DNA of 64,000 bases from Burkholderiaceae bacterium (GTDB lineage Bacteria; Pseudomonadota; Gammaproteobacteria; Burkholderiales; Burkholderiaceae_C), in contig JAEUOY010000079.1 of the NCBI GenBank assembly GCA_016790515.1, positions 16,768 to 80,767 of the forward strand, written 5' to 3'. Below, piece by piece: positions 62,281 through 64,000 of this stretch. Numbering within the stretch: the stretch's first letter is position 1; each line of letters starts with the position of its first letter. Both the position numbers and the translations under genes were made by a program. Below the pieces are notes generated by a model, which saw only the letters and a program-made list of their open reading frames with translations, was not told where the DNA came from and did not search any database.

Positions 62281-63915
62281 ATGGGGCGTCATCGGGACGG
62301 AGCTCGCGTAGTAGTCCGAGGACGGGAAAGCCGGCCACATGGCGAAGGCGAGCAGGGAACCGATCAGCGTGCGAAGCCGCAGGAACGAGCCGTGGACTCG
62401 GATCATCAGGCCGATAAGGCCTGGCTCCTGAGCGTGCAGCGCAAGCTGTATCAGTGGAGTCGACAAAACCCCGACGAGAGTTACCGCGAGTTGTGGAACT
62501 GGATCATTGATCCGCGCAACCTGCGGTGCGCCTGGGCGCGTGTAGCTACCAATCAAGGCAAGCGCACGGCAGGCATCGACGGGAAGACCGTGGGCAGCAT
62601 CCGCCGAAACATCGGCGACCAAGCCTACTTGGAAGGGCTGCGAAGCGAGCTGCGGGCAGGCACTTACGTGCCGAGCCCATGCCGCAGGAAGCTCATCCCC
62701 AAGCCGGGCAAACCGGGGCAGTTCCGGGCCCTGGGCATTCCCACGGTGACCGACCGCGTCGTGCAAAGCGCGGTCAAGCAACTTCTGGAGCCCATCCTTG
62801 AAGCGCGCTTCAGGCATGTCTCGTACGGCTTCCGGCCGGGTCGGGGATGCCACGGCGCGCTGGAACACATCAGGATGACCCTGCGGCCCAGGCGCGTCAG
62901 CAAGATCGACGGCCTGCGGCATGAGACGCCCTACCAGTGGGTGATCGAAGGCGACATCAAGGGCTGCTTCGACAACATCGACCATCATCTGCTCATGCAG
63001 CGCGTGCGCCAGCATTGCGCTGACCAGCGGGTGAACCGATTGCTCGTGCTGTTCCTGAAAGCCGGTGTCCTCAGCGAAGAGCAGTTCCTTCGCACCGACG
63101 CCGGCACGCCGCAAGGGGGCATCATCTCGCCGCTGCTGGCCAATATCGCCTTGGGTCTGATCGAAGAGCGATACGAGCGGTGGGTGGAGCACCGAACCAA
63201 GCGGCGCGCACATAGGAAGAGCGATGGCCTGAAAGCAGCACTGGAAGCACGCAGCTCGGACCGGCGTGCCGGTCGAGTGGTAATGTTCCCGGTACGGTAT
63301 GCCGATGACTTCGTCATCCTGGTGCACGGCACGCAACAGCAAGCCGAGGCCGAGCGGGATGCTCTCGCCGAGGCACTGCGCGACGGCATGGGGCTGACCC
63401 TGTCGCCCGACAAGACGCGGATCACGGATCCTGCCGACGGCTTCCAATTCCTCGGGCATCGCGTAAGCATGCGCTGGGACGACCGCTTCGGCTGGTCGCC
63501 CCGGATCGAGGTTCCGAAGTCGAAGGCGGCGGACTTGCGGCACAAGGTTAAGCAACTGACGACGCGGCAGACCCTGCACTGGTCGCTCGACGACTTGCTC
63601 CAGAAGCTCAACCCCATCCTGCGTGGCTGGGCGCACTTCTACTGCTATTGCACCGGCGCGAAAGACGTCCTCGGCGGCCTTGACTGGTACGTGAGGGACC
63701 GTGTGTGGCGCTGGATGCGGAAGAAGTACCCTGAAGCCTCTGTGCGGTGGCTGCTCCGACATCGGCGACCGAGCCGCCACCGCCCGACGCGGCGAGTATG
63801 GCAAGGTGACCGGCACGAGCAGTACCAAATGGGCTGGCTGAAGGTGCAGCGCTACAAGCGCGGATGGATGACCCCTCCCGACTTCACCGTGGTTCCTGGA
63901 GAGCCGGATGCATAG
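62281..63915 (+). CDS. ltrA: Group II intron reverse transcriptase/maturase
   Basis: A 544-aa intron-encoded protein (start uncertain: ATG 62281, or GTG 62197; conserved sequence begins near 62410 with WLLSVQRKLYQWSRQNPDES). RT motifs: AGIDGKTV, YVPSPCRRKLIPKPG, RPLGIP-like FRALGIPTVTDRVVQSAVKQ, VIEGDIKGCFDNIDHHLL, GTPQGGIISPLLANI, and the catalytic YADDF. Domain X follows (LNPILRGWAHFYCYCTGA). No HNH endonuclease motif (paired cysteines with HH) is seen at the C-terminus, so it would be an En-minus intron. It helps splicing and retrohoming. Confidence 0.9.
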   Translation: MGRHRDGARVVVRGRESRPHGEGEQGTDQRAKPQERAVDSDHQADKAWLLSVQRKLYQWSRQNPDESYRELWNWIIDPRNLRCAWARVATNQGKRTAGIDGKTVGSIRRNIGDQAYLEGLRSELRAGTYVPSPCRRKLIPKPGKPGQFRALGIPTVTDRVVQSAVKQLLEPILEARFRHVSYGFRPGRGCHGALEHIRMTLRPRRVSKIDGLRHETPYQWVIEGDIKGCFDNIDHHLLMQRVRQHCADQRVNRLLVLFLKAGVLSEEQFLRTDAGTPQGGIISPLLANIALGLIEERYERWVEHRTKRRAHRKSDGLKAALEARSSDRRAGRVVMFPVRYADDFVILVHGTQQQAEAERDALAEALRDGMGLTLSPDKTRITDPADGFQFLGHRVSMRWDDRFGWSPRIEVPKSKAADLRHKVKQLTTRQTLHWSLDDLLQKLNPILRGWAHFYCYCTGAKDVLGGLDWYVRDRVWRWMRKKYPEASVRWLLRHRRPSRHRPTRRVWQGDRHEQYQMGWLKVQRYKRGWMTPPDFTVVPGEPDA

Positions 63916-63936
63916 CGAAAGGTGCACGTCCGGTTC
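63901..63936 (+). ncRNA. Group II intron domain V
   Basis: GAGCCGGATGC and GTGCACGTCCGGTTC pair into a hairpin with a GAAA tetraloop (CGAAAG), the catalytic core of group II introns. It overlaps the end of the maturase gene, whose stop (TAG) lies in the stem. Confidence 0.85.
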
Positions 63937-64000
63937 GGCGAGGGGGCACGCGAAACTGCCGGTCGCAAGATCGGCGCGGCGCGCGTGCTCTACTCAACCC

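Larger units (their letters stand above)
61768..64000 (+). mobile_element. Group II intron inserted antisense in korA
   Basis: The 5' border is set by GTGCGCC at 61768 (GUGYG consensus), exactly where korA coding sense ends. The intron then holds about 500 bases of ribozyme domains I-III, a maturase gene (to 63915), a typical domain V at 63901-63936, and a domain VI hairpin whose arms GGCACGCG and CGCGTGCT pair (63945-63990). The 3' border falls at or just after the window end (sequence ends TACTCAACCC). About 2.2 kb in total. Confidence 0.85.

Noticed and set aside
61237-63927. 896-codon minus-strand frame through the intron
   Set aside because: It mixes antisense of the maturase with another frame of korA; ribozyme domains and RT motifs on the plus strand explain the sequence.

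Overview
The window is about 64 kb of very GC-rich DNA with strong third-position GC bias. GTG and TTG starts and four-base stop/start overlaps are frequent. The gene content points to a betaproteobacterium of the Burkholderiales (Rubrivivax/Leptothrix/Azohydromonas-like): a PEP-CTERM surface protein, a CoA-dependent aminobenzoate pathway, TRAP transport of sugar acids, a TauE/LysR pair, and KorAB with an unusual Fe-S partner. This placement rests on gene families and style only; there is no rRNA in the window.

Layout. 1-3781: the 3' end of recB, complete recD, and a dodecin. 3806-8027 (minus): a PLP-dependent DSD1-family enzyme, the methylthioadenosine salvage pair mtnA/mtnP, and dusA. 8384-18105: a zinc-homeostasis island around a Zur-type palindrome at about 13330. 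Leftward genes are a frameshifted AztD-like zinc lipoprotein, a His-rich porin, a second substrate-binding protein, a second permease and a truncated COG0523 GTPase. Rightward genes are zur, a 29-codon membrane micropeptide, aztABC, a ZrgA/DUF2796 protein and then a scar of gene relics and an IS3 fragment. 18148-27179: a hexuronate/mannonate island under a GntR regulator with two identical operator-like sites. It holds manD, a zinc dehydrogenase and kdgK on one side, and a mannonate/fructuronate oxidoreductase with a DctP-DctQM TRAP transporter on the other. 27180-32751: a decayed stretch, a LysR/TauE pair, a broken MbcA/ParS antitoxin, an exported protein and dbpA. 32752-37549: a translationally coupled trio of repeat-rich PEP-CTERM protein, GT41 (O-GlcNAc-transferase-like) enzyme and radical SAM protein. 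37689-43496: a five-gene aerobic 2-aminobenzoyl-CoA cluster (ligase, RidA, enoyl-CoA hydratase, MarR, monooxygenase/reductase) with a perfect 9-3-9 palindrome over its promoter. 43619-53535: a five-gene circularly permuted ATP-grasp / alpha-E / transglutaminase system, coupled upstream to comEC. 56128-57077: ridA and dsbB. 57089-64000: korB, the 3' part of korA and a 729-aa Fe-S protein; korA is split by a group II intron in antisense orientation.

How the parts fit. The zinc island can be read as one Zur regulon for outer-membrane entry (porin), periplasmic capture (AztC, second SBP, ZrgA, AztD) and inner-membrane import (AztAB). The sugar-acid island imports hexuronates or mannonate and converts them to 2-keto-3-deoxy-6-phosphogluconate. 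The PEP-CTERM/GT41/radical SAM operon and the ATP-grasp/alpha-E/transglutaminase operon are the two best candidates for poorly described systems: the first looks like surface-protein modification, the second like peptide-bond or amide ligation chemistry. Several genes are damaged (aztD, the COG0523 GTPase, an ABC ATPase, a lipoprotein-like gene, the antitoxin, korA), so the chromosome shows active local decay and insertion.
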